From NCBI GenBank assembly GCA_001600415.1, contig BCJX01000002.1, forward strand, positions 3,500,190-3,564,189: a stretch of 64,000 bases of DNA. Reading direction: 5' to 3'. Below, one piece after another: positions 22,088 through 34,699 of the stretch. This stretch comes from Pascua guehoae (lineage: Eukaryota > Basidiomycota > Tremellomycetes > Trichosporonales > Trichosporonaceae). The notes under the pieces are model-generated. The model was not told where the DNA came from. It saw only the letters and a program-made list of their open reading frames with translations, and searched no databases. Position 1 is the first letter of the stretch, and the number at the start of each line of letters is the position of its first letter. The position numbers and the translations under genes were made by a program.

Positions 22088-24109
22088 CTATGCGTTAAAG
22101 TAAAAGAGGCCCTTGTTCGGGTTGACGACGACGCCCTTGGGCAGCTCGTACGTGTGGGCGCCGCGCTTGTCCCAGTCAAAGCCTGCACGCGGAATGGAGC
22201 GCGAGGCAGGTGGCGAGGTCGCGAGCTCGGGGGTCATGACTGCAGACGCGCACGCAGAGCCGATGCGAAGACCGGCAATGTCCGGGAGACCCGGCGTGCC
22301 ACGGCCAGACGCCGACGCCGAGGCAAAGTGGCGCGGGGTGCGGCTGCGGCCCGTCGCGGTCGTGTTGGACGACGCGAGCGCCGAGACGGCGGGGCCCGAA
22401 CGGGGACGGACGGGAATGGGCAGTGCAAGCGGGAGGGTCGTCGCGGCCGAGCTGATGACGGGCGAGACGCTGGGGTACGAGTCGACCTCGCGCGTGCGCG
22501 AGCGCGAACGCGAGCGGCTGGCGGTGCGGTACGACGTGGCCCGCGACGACGAAGGGCGGCCGGGCGCCGCGGCATAGCGAATCTGCCAAGCACCATTCTC
22601 GACCTCGAGGCTCTGCCTGGGCGTCGCGTCCGCAGGGCGGCCGCGATCAAACTCTGGCGACAGGGGCGACGCGCGAGGAAGGCTCGAGGCAATATCGCTG
22701 TCAATAGTCCCGCGGCGCGAGCGCTCGCGGCACTCTTGCTTGCCAAACGCGTCCCATGACGCGTTGCCCGAGCCGGTGCGCGGACGCGCGCGAATCGTAC
22801 CCGTCGTCTGGCGCAGAGCCGGCGCGGTAGGCATGGCAACCGACGCACTGCGGCTGTCGGGCGTCGCAGGCTTGAGCGAGGGCGACAGGCAAGGGTCACG
22901 CATAGGGAACGCCGAGGCGTACGACTGCATGAGGAAGGCAGTCTGCGAGGGAACAGAGCCAAACTCTGGCGAGAGAATCGGGGTAGGCGAACTGAGACCA
23001 CCGAGCGACGTCTGCGACATGGCCGAGCGCGGAAGCGGCCTGATGGGCCCAGTCGCAGAACCATCAGAAGACGACGACATGGAGCGGTGGGTGGGTCCAC
23101 TGGGCTGTGCCGGGGCCGCGGCCTCGGTGTACAGTGGCGTCATGGCACGCATGGCGCCATTGTTCGAGACGGTGCGGTGGACCACCTCGCCGTCGTGCCA
23201 AAGGGACGAGAGCGAGTCGGAGCTTGCGCCACTCGTGGTCGACTGCGCCGTGCCCGACGCAGCCGAGCGCTGGCGGGCCATCTGCAGGTGCTGCTGCGTC
23301 ACGTGGACGGGCTCAAAGGGACGGACGCCTCCCGCGGCCGACGAGCGGCGCTGGCGCTCGGCTTCGCGCCACGCGTCGTCGGGCTGATCACGCGCGATGC
23401 GGAAGTAGTCGATGGTTCGGGGCACAGAGCTCGCCATGCCATCGGGCGTGCTTCCCATTCGGGGTCCAAGCATGGCCGCGGCAACACCCGAGGCGTACGA
23501 GTCTGTATCACTGCTCAGAAGTGGAGAAGCAGGCGCCTGGATGGGCGAGGCCACAAGTCCAAACCCAAACGCTCGTGCCATGTCTTCGCATGTGGTCGTG
23601 CTGTCGCCGTGGTCCTTGTCCATGCATGCTTTCGAGCAGTAAATGTTGGACACAAACGGCGGCTCGGGTTTGGACGTGGGCTGCGGCGCAACACACGTGG
23701 GTGGCTCGGGGTTGGTGGGGGTCACAACAGTCGCGCCGTCACTGCTGCCACTTGTCGACGCAGAGAGCGCTGGGGTGGTAGGGCGGGGCTTGTTGCCACC
23801 GGCGGCGGCTGGGGCCGCGGCAAGGCGCATGGTCGAACCCGGGCGCCGGAGCATCGGACGAGTAGTCTTTACCCCGTTTGCTGTGCGGATGGTCGTGGTC
23901 CCATCTGGATTGCGTATCTAGGAACAGCGTCAGCGGCAATGGACAATGGCATTGGTGGTGGCGACCAAGCAACAAAGAAAACTTACCCGGATGGCTCCCT
24001 GCGCCTTTTTGCGACCGGTCGGCTTGGGTTCTGGCTCTGGTTCTGGCACAGGAACAATGAGCCGGTCGCACACGATGCAAAAGTTGTCAAACGACGAGAG
24101 GTCGTCCAT
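22088..24109 (-). CDS. Large Ecl1-type (life-span regulatory factor family) zinc-motif protein
   Basis: Two exons (24109-23987 and 23917-22088) joined by a 69-nt intron encode 650 residues. The N terminus has FCIVCDR (Cys11, Cys14). After a linker interrupted by the intron comes IYCSKACMDKDH (Cys135, Cys139). This CxxCD plus YCSxxCxxxD pairing is the signature of the fungal Ecl1 family, small zinc-binding proteins that extend chronological life span and respond to nutrient stress. Here the motif is followed by about 500 Ser/Pro/Arg-rich residues with many SP and TP sites, an RSRSRSRTRE stretch and a distinct C terminus ending FDWDKRGAHTYELPKG and NKGLFYFNA, which looks conserved. S. pombe Ecl1 is only about 80 residues, so this is a long form. 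A transcriptional or signalling role is an inference. It stands alone in the gene-poor tract. Confidence 0.72.
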
Positions 24110-27100
24110 GGTGGAGGTGGGCCGCTGGGCGGTGGCAAGTGGGGGAAAGTGGGCTGTATGTTGGGTGGGCGAGAGCTTGGTCGAGCACTGTGGGGCGTGT
24201 CAGTGGCCGTGCTTGTATGGTGTGCGGGGGGAGCGGGTAGCACCCGCTATGCTTGTAAAGCAATGCAGGTTGGTGATGTGTATAGAGAGGGAGAGAAGAA
24301 GAGTGGTGGTGGTGGTGGTGGGGGGTTTATGGATGTGCATGAAGGTTTGCCGCGTCAACATACCTCGTCGTGTGGCCACTGAATGCGGCGTGGGTGGGTG
24401 GGTCTAGATCACAGGGTGGGGTGTAGGCAGGGTAGGGTAATGGTACCGGTTGTAGGGTGCAGTTGAATGAAAACTCGACGCGCCTCAGCTGGCTGGGCTG
24501 GCTGGGCTGGGCTGGCTGCGGTCGGGTCGGGTTAACGGCTCGTTGGGTGCGGGTTTTGATGGATTTGGCTAGTGGTGGTATGTTCTCGTGGTGGCAACAA
24601 GATGCACAGCCGCCGTTTTAAAGTATCTTGTAGATATACCTGTGCAGACTGCGGTTGCGGTTGCGGCTGCGGCAAGCACAACTGGATGCGGCGAGTTGCA
24701 GCGTAAAGAGTCGCGAGCTGCAGAGAAATCTGCCTTGTGGAACGTGTCGGCAAACCAATGTGGGGCCGGCGAACGCTTGCGGGGATGTAACAGGTAGATT
24801 GAACGCTCGGCAAGGGCGGGATACGCGCGTGCTGCGACTGATCGGCACGGGAGCAAGGTACTCAAGAGCTGGAGAGTGTTCGATCGCACAAGGACGAATG
24901 CGTCGTGTCCGTCACTGCAGTGTCGTCGGCGTACGACTCTGGTCCAAATGGGATCGCAAAAAGGCGGTGGAGGACAGAGATCGCGTGGAGGCCCGGCGGC
25001 GAGTAAACTTCGGACACCGAGGGCGAGTGGAGGAACAAGTCGGTTAGGACGAGGAGACGGAACAGCTCTCCGTCAAAACTGGGACCATGCAAATGATTTG
25101 GTGCGCGCGCGAGTCTTTTTTGTCGATCAAGCAAGATGATGGACAAAGAGTGTGCGTTGGCGCGTGTGCGGGGGTGGGATGTCGTCTGTCGCTGTCGCTA
25201 TAGAACTGGCGTGTGGGTCTGGGTCTGGGTCTGCGTCGGTGCTCGCTGCCCCTTGGGCGCGGCTGGTCTGAAGGCCGACGAGCGAAAGAGGTGGTATGGT
25301 GCAAAGAGGAGTGAGTGAGAGGTTGGAAGCAAAAGAACAAGCGATGCAGCAAGCGGCGATACATTTGTTACCACACCACGCTCCTGGTGCTCCAGTTGGA
25401 GTTTCCGGCGGGTTGTGGTGTGGTGTGGTGTGGGTGTCGGTGTGGGTTTGTCCCGGCAAAGCGCGCAGTCGGGTGAGTCGTGTGTCGGGCGGGGCTGGGC
25501 GGGCGGGCGGACGGGGCGGGCTGCCGGGGCAAGAGGGGGAGGGGTGGGAGGGGGGGCTAGGGGCTGGGCTGGGCCTGGCCGAGTCAAACGAAACGCATGC
25601 AGCATTATTGCATGTGGGCGGGCACCTGCGCTAGCAGCCGGCCCAGTGCTGTTGCAGTTTGCATCCATGGGCCGTTATCCCCTTTTCCAACGGTGCACCG
25701 ATATGTCGGAAACCGGCCCACGCCACCCGTCGACAGCCGCAGCCAGAATGCGCTCTCTTTGCTGGCTCATAGCTCACTGGCTGTACGCGGCGGAAGAGCA
25801 GCACCCGTGTTCTCCGCCCACTATCTCACCCAGTCGGCAAAAAAGATCGTCTTTCGGCCCGCCGCCCAAGTGCATGCCAGGTGCCCACCCACGAGGCACA
25901 AGAAGCAGAAAGAAAGAAAAAAAAACAAGCACACGGGCGGGCGGGCAGCGGGCCCAGGGCTGGCAGGGTGGATGGTCACAGGAACAAAACTGGACGCGAC
26001 AGAGTTTTTGCGGGCAGTGCGCCGCAAAAACGTAAACGAAGCTCGGGTGGGGCCTGCCTGAAGGCGTGGGGTGGTGGCGTGCTTTGCTTGCCATTGCGTC
26101 TTGATGCGGTTCAATTGGCTTTGGCATCCCGCCTGCAATACACATCCAGCATCCAGCATCCCATCCCATCCGAGATCCCACCCACAATGGAAAAATCAAT
26201 GGCAGAACAGGGCAAGTCAAAGGGTTTGGCCGAATATCCCGTCAAACCCGGCCTTTGACCCAAGGGTCAGAGTGGATGTGTGTGTGTGTGTGTCCCAGGG
26301 AAGGGGTCGAGTCCGGATCTCTACTTGTTTCCCCTTGGGTCTAGTGCACGTCCCCATTGTCTGGGCCATGGGCGGCATCCATCACCGCTTGGGCCACAGT
26401 ATTCTACTCGAGTTCCATTATCCCTTTATCCCTTGGTTTACACCAAACCCCTTTCGCCTTATCGGCAGCCACTCGGCACCCCCCTCGTGGCTATGCCTTG
26501 CCACGCAGCATACCCCAAGTCGCGTCGGTATGCGCCGCCACTGGCCCCCAGTCTAACTGACCCAGCCCCACGCAGGAGCGGACCAACTATAAACCCGGAT
26601 TACCATATTCAGCATAAGCTTTTTCATCCCCCGCTCCGCCAGGCCCCTGCCCCCCTTGTATCAAACTCTTGTTAAATGACGCTTTCAGCACCGCCCATTG
26701 CTACGCAATCAGCACCGCCCAAGACTCAAACTGCACCGCCCGTGTTCCCGAGTTCACATCATGTGTGCCATGCAAGAGAAAAAAAAAAGGCCAAGCCAGT
26801 CGATGCGCAGCAGGCGGTTAAGCGACGGACCAATGCGTCTTTTCATTTCCTTGTCGGATATTCCATGTCGGTTGTGTCAAGGCATGAGGGATGACGGGCG
26901 ATGACGCCCAGTTGTCCTTGAGAGCCCGATAATGCGGTGGTGGCGCAGGTGGCCCGGGCCGTGGCGGGGCCAAGCGAGGGGTGCGTCACCCGCTTTGTTC
27001 ATTTTGCCACTTTGCCAAGGCCGAAATTGATCATTGACCACCACCTATTGATTCCCATTACAATCAATCCTTGGTCATTTCACCAGTTTATTAGCTGGGG

Positions 27101-28560
27101 CCATCTCTCTTTCTTTCATTTCATTTCGGCCGCTACGGATTCACGACTATCCAATTCAGGGAAACGTAAATCCAGGGAATGTTTTTACTCGGCACCCCTT
27201 GGACTCCCCTTTGTGTGTGTATATCCCCCTGGTTTCCAGGCCCAGGCCCGCACTGGCCCCACAAACGTGGGACAGGTGACTCTGCTCGTGAGCGCGTGCC
27301 AAGCGGCCCCACATGACCCACGGCAGGCGGGCGAGCGCCAAGTGCCCACCAGCCAGTGCCAGCCAGTTGGCCACGGCCCGAATGCAGTCACACCCACCAC
27401 CACAATGCGCCCGGCCCGCCCGCGCCGACACGACACGCTCGAGCGCTGATTGCCTCGCTTTCCCGACCCGACCATGCCATGGCCGTCTGCATGCTCGAAT
27501 GCGTGCGTCATTCTCCATCGTCCATTGTGCATGCTGGCACCACCGGCACCACCCACTCCACACGCTCCACACTTCTGGCACACGCGCACACGCTTGCTTG
27601 CTTGCATGCTTTCCCCAGGTGTCCCATCCTGCCCAAACGCTAGGCACACGACACTCGACGTACTCCTCTACCCCACACCACACCTGCTTTGTCCGCTTGC
27701 TCTCCCCGGGTGCAACCCAAGGAGCACATGTCTCACCACCACACCACCCACTTGGCACCACGAGATCTCCGCAGTACCGGGAATTGGTACAGGCCCAAGT
27801 GGCCAAGTGGGAATGACGCACTATAGCCCCGACACTGCGGGCAGCGGCGGTCGCCGTCGGCGTTCGGCGATGCCGACGCCCCGGGGCACCCTCGGGGCAC
27901 CGCGACATGTCAAACAGAAACAGGTCGAGGTTGAGTCAGTCAGTGTTGTGGGTTTTGGGACGAGGCGCGTGAGATCTGCGAGATCTGCGGATCACACGGA
28001 TCTGCATGGTCATGTGGACCAGCTGGACCAGTCTTGTCAGTCTCGTGCTGCCCAAACACTCTCCCTCGTGCATCCTCCACTTGTCCACCTCCACTTGCCC
28101 CTCGGCCCTCGTCCTCGGCCTTTTGTAACGTGGATCACAAAGCAGGCAGCACGTACATCTCTCCCCTGCTGTAGCACCGAGCACTGAGCACTGCAATCCC
28201 CGCGTTGCAATCAACGGGCACCATTTGCGGACAGGCCCGGGTATACCACAGTCGTGATACGTGATACCGTCGTGCAGTGCTGTTGGCACATGCTTGTGAC
28301 GATTGGAGATGGGCACCGAGTTTGGATATGTGCTATTCGGCGAGTCTCATGACCCGAGATTGCAGCACAGCTGTGACTCGAATGCAACAAGGCTGTGACA
28401 TTAAACACGCCTGCGACTCGTGCATCGTGCATGTGACGAGCGCATGCGACGTCCACCTGATGATACACGCTACACGCTACACGCTACAAACAAGCCAACG
28501 GCCGGCACGTTCGGCACCCCCTCGTGTCCGACCCTCTGACAAATCCCGCCCACCGCCCCC
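24110..28560. other. Gene-free region upstream of the Ecl1-type gene
   Basis: The first several hundred bases should contain the promoter of the minus-strand Ecl1-type gene, including GGT and GCTGG repeats near 24310 and 24485. Further on I see only low-complexity stretches: GGGTCT words near 25210, an A-run near 25915, GT repeats near 26278, and a TATAAA at about 26589 followed by three TCAGCACCGCCCA-like words at 26690-26750. No frame shows a conserved domain. Confidence 0.45.
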
Positions 28561-29066
28561 TGTTAACCCGCGTTAGCCTGCGTTTGAAACAAAGCTAATC
28601 CGACCCGATAATTGCCCAACATCGACTTTGGGCACCGCCTCGAGTAAACTGGGTTACATGTCGCCGCCTCGTGTGCTCTACCACCCCTACTGTAAAAGAC
28701 GTCCCCAAACTCTGAACGCATGCATGCCGTGAGCCGCACCCCAGCGTGCCGGCGCCCGCGTGGCGATGTTTGCGGCGCAGCGTCGTGCGCGGGCAGCTCG
28801 TGCCCTCGACACTGACACTGCTTTATGGGTATCGCAGGGTGGTCGTCGGTGTCGTTTACCCGCTGGAATGTCATTTGCGCAAAGACGCGCGTCAGCGCGT
28901 CATCTACACATGGCCGCCGACGTGGAATGCCCACAGCCCGTGGCCGTGGCCGCTGGCCGCCTGGCCGTCTGCATACCTGCACCGGCCGAGAGATCCCCGC
29001 GAACGCATGCACCGCTCTGCATCGTACAGGATCAGGAATGCTGGAAACGAACTCGGGCAGTGTGCA

Positions 29067-29140
29067 AGGTAGGGCGAAGCTGGAGCGGAGCTGGGGAAGC
29101 TGGAGCGAAGCTGGGGAAGCTGGAGCGCATCTGGAAGCTC
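29067..29140. repeat. Tandem repeat of about 21 bp (GAAGCTGGAGCG type), three copies
   Basis: AGCTGGAGCGGAGCTGGGGA, AGCTGGAGCGAAGCTGGGGA and AGCTGGAGCGCATCTGGA follow head to tail. Confidence 0.8.
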
Positions 29141-30070
29141 GAGTCCAGCCACAGCGGTCAGTGGAGCCCGACGTGGCATACCGATAATGTCCATGTGCAT
29201 CCACCGTCACCCAGCGTGCATCCACAGGTGGATGGATACATGTGCTGGTTGCCAAAGATACGACGCGCACACGCACCCCCAGACCCACCCCCACCCGCCC
29301 CGCGCCAGAAATACACCCGGCTATGGACGGGCACGCGTCCATACCTCGCCGTCGTGGTTGGGCCGTGGCCGTGGCGTGGGTACTAACGTCACCACTCACC
29401 TACGGGGTCACTAACCTTGCCCGCCCACATGTCCATCCTTGCCGTTCCCGCCGGCGGTCACTCACACCCCTCTGCCACGTCGAGCCCTCAGTACACCGCC
29501 TCCAGCCTGGGCACGATGGATCCAGACCCACACGCCGATAAGCGCATGTGAACCGCCCAGAGAGGTCGTGCCGGCATGCCGCCCAGGTACTCTGCAGGCA
29601 CACAGGAACCAGAGCAAGCTTTGGTTTCGAGCTTGTGCGTTTCCCTTTTCCGCACCTAACCAACTCCAGCTCAGCTACTTACTTCTCCAAGCATGTCATC
29701 TGTGACACTCGGCGGGAGTTGTGCGGGGCGATCCCGAAGCTTGGTCGAAGCCCAACCAAAGCCCAACAGGTGCGAAAGTGGCACAACCACGAACGGACGC
29801 GCAGACGCGACGATTTGGACGATTTGAAAACGATCTGCCATTCAGCCATTCGGCAAGCACCCATGGCCTATCGCCTATCACTATCGCTCGCATCCTAGTG
29901 GCTATCAGAGAGGACGCGCATCGGATTCGACCACAGAGGACGCGCGATTCGCTATCGCTACCGAGAGGGTTCGGAGCGGCGCCGTGCGGACCGTCCAGAG
30001 CCCGGCCGTGGGCGAGATGTGCAGTCTGCACGGAGGTGACGCTGCACGCTCTGCAGCGCTGCAGCACTGC

Positions 30071-30118
30071 ACGTCGGCACGTCGGCACGTCGGCACGTCG
30101 GCACGTCGGCACGTCGGC
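30071..30118. repeat. (ACGTCGGC)6 tandem repeat
   Basis: Six exact 8-bp units. They produce the repetitive RADVPTC-like translation on the minus strand, which is a reason to reject that frame as a gene. Confidence 0.95.
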
Positions 30119-30365
30119 CCGAATTGGAGACGGCAAGGATGACCATTCGAGATAACAAAAGCCTGCAGCATGCAGCAACCGACTGCAACAACCGACTGCA
30201 ACCACGGATGTTTTGCACGTCCCCAGACCTGGCATGTGGCATTTCTGTTCGGGCCACGTGTCAAGCGTACCAGCCCTGCAGCCCTTGGTGTACTTGGTGT
30301 TCTTGCGCGTCTGCTGGTCGGCCCTGTCCCACTTGGCCCCTCGGCCCTGGCCACCTGGCCACTCT

Positions 30366-30450
30366 GTACTTGAGCGGCAATGTTGGTCGTACTTGAGCGG
30401 CAACGGTCGTACTCGAGCGGCAACGGTCGTACTCGAGCGGCACAACGACC
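30366..30450. repeat. Tandem repeat, 20-bp unit (GTACTCGAGCGGCAACGGTC), four copies
   Basis: Copies start near 30366, 30389, 30409 and 30429. The first has a 3-base insertion and TTG for TCG. The last is partial. Confidence 0.88.
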
Positions 30451-31513
30451 TGCCTCCCAACACGCCCGAGGCTGCCCCGCATCAACTCCGTTGTGGGAGA
30501 GCTCACATTGTGCTGGGTCGTTACACCAACCCGGCGCACCGCTCAGCCACTCGCAGCCCACGAGGGCCCGGGTCGTGTCCCCAACTGTGCTGTGGCTCAG
30601 GCCAGCATATCAGTAGGGCACGTGGGCAGCCGAGCTGGTGACCTGGTTGTGCATTGTGCACCAGTAGAGGTCGAGGCAAGTCTGCTCGGTGGGCAGCCGG
30701 CCCACAGGCGGCGCACCTGGGATACTGGTTGCGAGCACTTGCACAAGCAAGTGTGGTAACGCCTCGGATGCCATACATGCTGTCGATGAGTCGAGAACGC
30801 GTACCCCACACCCCGCACCCCGCATCCCCTGCCCCAGCCCACTCGCCAGCTCGCGGGGATGTGCGAATCGCCGCCCACGCCCACACGCACGTTGTTGGTG
30901 TCGCCACCGCACAGACCGCGCGTGTTCTGGCCCTCGCCACCATGTCACCATGCCGTGTCACGCCGCACGGACCCCGACCTGGCCCCGACCCCGGCCAGGC
31001 GGGCCGGCGCGATTTCCAACGGGATACGCATGCGTAGGTCCGACGGGTGACTCGGGATGGGCTCGGGATATCGGCGGGGGATTCCTCCTGGCCATGTTTG
31101 GTTTGGAATCGGCGCACTGGCCGGGCGGCCGCGGGCGGGTGGCCGCGTGCCGGCGGCGCGTACCGGCGGCTCGGCTCGGCGCGGCTCGGCGTGCTCGCGT
31201 GCTCGCGTATCCGCGTACACGCGCGTTCTCTCGCGATCGTGCGGTTTTCTGGGAGATTGCCGACGTTCTGCCCTGGGTCGAGGCCGATCAATGGCGTGTG
31301 CTGGCCGGTGGAATTTGGCTGAATGTTTGCGATGGACAGTGTTCACACTCGTCTTCGACAGGCTCGTTTGACCTTGCGGATGGCGAGGCCGCACGCTGCG
31401 ATAGCCGGCTGCACACGGCGCAAAGCTGCACGAAACGATATTGGTATTCCGTTCTACTCGGTAATGCCTAGTATGTGTCGTAGACTGTCACGCAAGCCTT
31501 GTTGCATGCTGTA

Positions 31514-31753
31514 CATGTGCGGCCAGAACGTATCAAGACTGCCACTGTGGGCTCGGGTGCATGCCAGGTTGAGCTTAGATGGCCTCTGGCTCAACCCAAT
31601 CCAATGGCACGATGCAGCGTTGCACGCCGCTCATAATGTCTTGTCCTGTATCCGACCTTGTTGCCGCACTCTTGCACAAGATGAGACCCAGGAAATGTGC
31701 TGCGTGGGCAACCAAGCTCGTGGGTCCGTCTCTATGCTTTCCGGTCGCACCTG
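31514..31753. mobile_element. TIR element (same MITE family), diverged copy with TA flanks
   Basis: The left end is CATGTGCGGCCAGAACGTATC followed by AAGACTGCCACTGTGGGCTCGG. The right end is CCAAGCTCGTGGGTCCGTC followed by CTTTCCGGTCGCACCTG. TA flanks both sides (31512-31513 and 31754-31755). The termini are diverged from the better copies and the interior is only weakly alike (AATCCAATGGCA). Confidence 0.6.
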
Positions 31754-34100
31754 TACATACCCAGTATGGAGGCACCTTTGCAGCGGTCGATGCAAGCCTG
31801 CCGCCCTTGCCTCGTGACCTCCGTTGCCTCAAGCGGGATTGACTCTCTCTATAACACCGTGCGCCTTGCAGTGACGATGGGAGGCTGGCTACACGCTGTG
31901 CGCTGTGCTGGCCCGGCCAGAAGGGTCGCGGGCGGCAGTCACTAGCGGACAGCAGGAAACAGGCCGGGATGGACAGGACCGTATAGTTACAAAGGCGTAA
32001 ATCGCCGTCTCGAAGGTATGGAGCACAAGGCGCGGCCAATGTACGGGTGCGTTTGGCGACGTCAGTGTGGTTACCACAGGCTCGGGCGTGGCATCACGAC
32101 GTTGACGTGTATCGTCGAGGTCATCGAGCTTTTGCGTCTGGTGTCCCTTCTAGACCTGGGTCTGGCATTCGTACCCTACAGTGCCATGGTTGCACTTGCA
32201 GTGTAATAGTACCAGACTTTATCATATATGAAGCCGACTTGATACTGTGCTAGCGCATTGCCGTGATTCTCGTTCTGACCTCTACTCGGTGCCACCTTTG
32301 TATGGGCTACCAGATGTCTCGAGCAGGTTTGTCTCTTCCACATATCTACCGTACACTCGCAGTTGGACACCTGGCATCACGTTCCGGCGCATCCCCGATC
32401 GCCACAAAGGGGTTGCGACAGTCGGTTGGGATACTCGGCCGTGAGGTCTGCCGCCGGGGACTTGGCCGGCTCCCCTCGTCAGGAGAGAACGAAGGGGGAA
32501 GCGCCGGGTGGGGGGTGGGGGAGGAGAATCACGAACAGCCAGTGTGCGGGATCATTCGTCGTCAGTGGGAGCGGTGCGTGGACTCGATCCACTTGAAAAC
32601 TACCTCGGCGCGACTGGGACCCCGCGGAATTCCCAGAGTGCGCACTGGGGACGAGAGGAGGCGAGAGGAGGCGAGGGAGGCCGTGCTACTGCTCCCCCAC
32701 GCGCAAGGCCAGCGCTGCTGCCCGATTGCTCGGACAAGATCACTCGGCACCGAAGTGACCTGTCACTGGGACGGACAGTATCGCTGCATCAAGCAGAGTT
32801 GCGCCGGGGGTGGAGGGGGCGGGACATGCACTGACCGACGCCCGACCGTTCGAGTGTGTTCCAGGGGGAATCGTTGACCCCATGCGGGGTGGGTCTGGTC
32901 GGGCTCGTGTAGTCGTCAAGTCTGGGGGTGACTGGGTTTCGAGTTTTGTGCCACGCCGGCAAGCTGCTCAGGTGAGGCGCACGATGATGGCCACTACGTC
33001 TCGCCTTTCGGTGGGCTGGGGCTTTGGGGGGGTCAGGACTATCCACGACAGTGCGCGGCGGTGATCGGGGTCGTGTCGTGAGGTTTTGTCGAGCTCGTGA
33101 GTGTTGTCATTTGTGGTTTACATGGCGAGTTTGTGCTGCCGCCAGCTTATTCACGCGCACGTTATACGAGGGCTGTTGCAAGTCCCGCCCATCACCATCA
33201 ATGCCGATGCCACTGTGCTGACCAGGTTCAAAGGACACAAGCAAGTCGATAATGTCTACTGGGAAAGAGCAGGATATTCACCAACATCCCAAGGGACCCC
33301 ACCCTGGAAGGAAGCATGCTCAAGGGCTGTGGTGGTTTCCATGCCGAATGTACAACCTCCAGACCAACTACGGCATACAAGACTGGCATTAGGCGTCAAG
33401 AAGCTGAACCGTCCCCAGAAATGCTGACGGGGGTAGGTCTCCACCTCACCCTCGACCACACTGCGCCATAGGCCAGTGCCAGTCCTTGGGCGGGGAAGAC
33501 TTGTCTTTCGGACAAGCTGGGGTCGTAGGAAGGGCCGAGGGACCTGGGACCGGGGGACGGACGAGCAGTCGGAACCGAGCAGATGCAATCTCCAACGACA
33601 TTGTCGTCCTCAAGTGAATAAGTCGAGTGTCCGGGGCAAGAATTTCCCTAGGCCACAGGCCGACGCCAAACCTGAGTCTGGATCTATATTGCTGTCAATT
33701 CACATCTTTCCCCGCACGTTTCAGCTTGGACGAAGAGAATAGTCGGAGGTGCCAAGTTGGTCCCGGGCGAGGTCATGCTGGTCTTGTGGGTCGCTGTGCG
33801 CATCTGGCCAGTGGATAGCCACGGACTTGCACGCCGCGACGGTGGTGGTTCCGGTGTTGAGTAGTGTATCTCGTTTGCTTGAGCCGATTGCGCCGTTTGG
33901 AAGTCATAACGTGGTGCATGCTGGCACCAGGACGTATCGTTGTCGGTGCCATGGTCGTCAATAAGTAAAATTGTTGCGAGGATTGTTTGTGGCTATTGCG
34001 AGCATGCGTGTCGAGAGGAGGCGCATGCGCCACTCTGGGTGCCACTCTGGGTGCCACAAACAATACAACGTACGCGGAAGCACCGCCATGAAAGCTTGCG
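31754..34100. other. Gene-free region
   Basis: No gene was recognised. A plus-strand frame of 108 codons at 33101-33427 and another of about 200 codons near 32263 have no known motif. A 12-bp word CTCTGGGTGCCA is repeated at about 34034-34055. Confidence 0.4.
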
Positions 34101-34398
34101 TTGGAAGACTCTGGCCGCTCAACATCACCAGCCCTTTTGGTATACGGTAAAATTCCACAGATAAAGAGTCAACTATCTGCGTCCCACGCCGGCGCCGCAC
34201 CGACATTCGACCCTGCTCACACGGGGAGCGACAACTGGCCCCTGGAAGCCTACCCCATGCATCAGGAGCTTTCAAATGGGCGAGTCTACTGTGAGACCGA
34301 CCACTGACCCCAGTCGTACGGCCAGTGTTGCAAGAAAACTCGGGCCGCTCAACGGCACCGAACCGAAATCCTTTTACTAGACGGTAAAACTTGCAACA
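34101..34398. repeat. Pair of small foldable repeats (57 and 73 bp) with a shared core and different terminal stems
   Basis: Copy A (34101-34157) and copy B (34326-34398) share GGCCGCTCAAC followed by CACC, then CCTTTT and ACGGTAAAA in the same order. Copy B is closed by TGTTGCAAG/CTTGCAACA (9 bp) and copy A by TGGAA/TTCCA (5 bp), so the ends differ in sequence yet still pair. Copy B can also form TTTTAC/GTAAAA and GCCG/CGGC internal hairpins on the minus strand. It could be a small hairpin element or a decayed structured RNA. Confidence 0.55.
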
Positions 34399-34492
34399 TT
34401 GCTCCCCCGCTGCGTCTAAATCGTGCGGGAGCGTCACCGACGAGCACCGTGTCTTCTTACCGACGACGTGTTTGTTCCATTACCGACGCGTA

Positions 34493-34699
34493 CAGGTGCG
34501 TCCGGAAAGTCTTGAGACAGCCACTTTGAGCTCGGTCAGTCCAAGTTGCGCATGGACACACAATGCAATGGCATGGCAAGCGGACACACTGCTGTTTCTT
34601 GCTTGTTGTGTCCCACATGTCCCCCGCGCCGACTGGTATACGGACTGTGCGGGTACCCGAGCTTCATGTGGCAGTCTCATGACTTTTCGGATAGACCTG
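34493..34699. mobile_element. TIR element (Tc1/mariner-type MITE), best-preserved copy
   Basis: A 207-bp element flanked by TA on both sides (34491-34492 and 34700-34701). The left terminus CAGGTGCGTCCGGAAAGTC continues TTGAGACAGCCACTTTGAGCTCGG. The right terminus, read on the minus strand, is CAGGTCTATCCGAAAAGTC continuing ATGAGACTGCCACATGAAGCTCGG, so the inverted repeats run about 43 bp. There is no coding capacity, so any movement would need a transposase supplied elsewhere. Several copies in this window belong to the same family. Confidence 0.85.

Larger units (their letters stand above)
28561..31513. other. Gene-free, repeat-containing region
   Basis: Frames up to 278 codons exist on the minus strand but consist of Arg/Ala/Pro-rich, motif-free sequence and overlap tandem repeats, so I treat them as chance. 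Three tandem arrays are listed separately (29067-29140, 30071-30118, 30366-30450). A loose repeat of CAACCGACTGCAA lies at 30175-30205. Confidence 0.45.

Noticed and set aside
28563..29399. Minus-strand frame of 278 codons in the gene desert
   Set aside because: Arg/Ala/Pro/Cys-rich sequence without domain, overlapping a 21-bp tandem repeat and with no splice or promoter support.
29696..30463. Minus-strand frame of 255 codons
   Set aside because: Part of it is the translation of the 8-bp (ACGTCGGC)6 array and of the 20-bp array, so the frame arises from repeats.
33101..33427. Plus-strand frame of 108 codons
   Set aside because: It reads reasonably (KGHKQVDNVYWERAGY) but I could match no family, and there are no supporting splice sites or neighbours. 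Left as unsupported.
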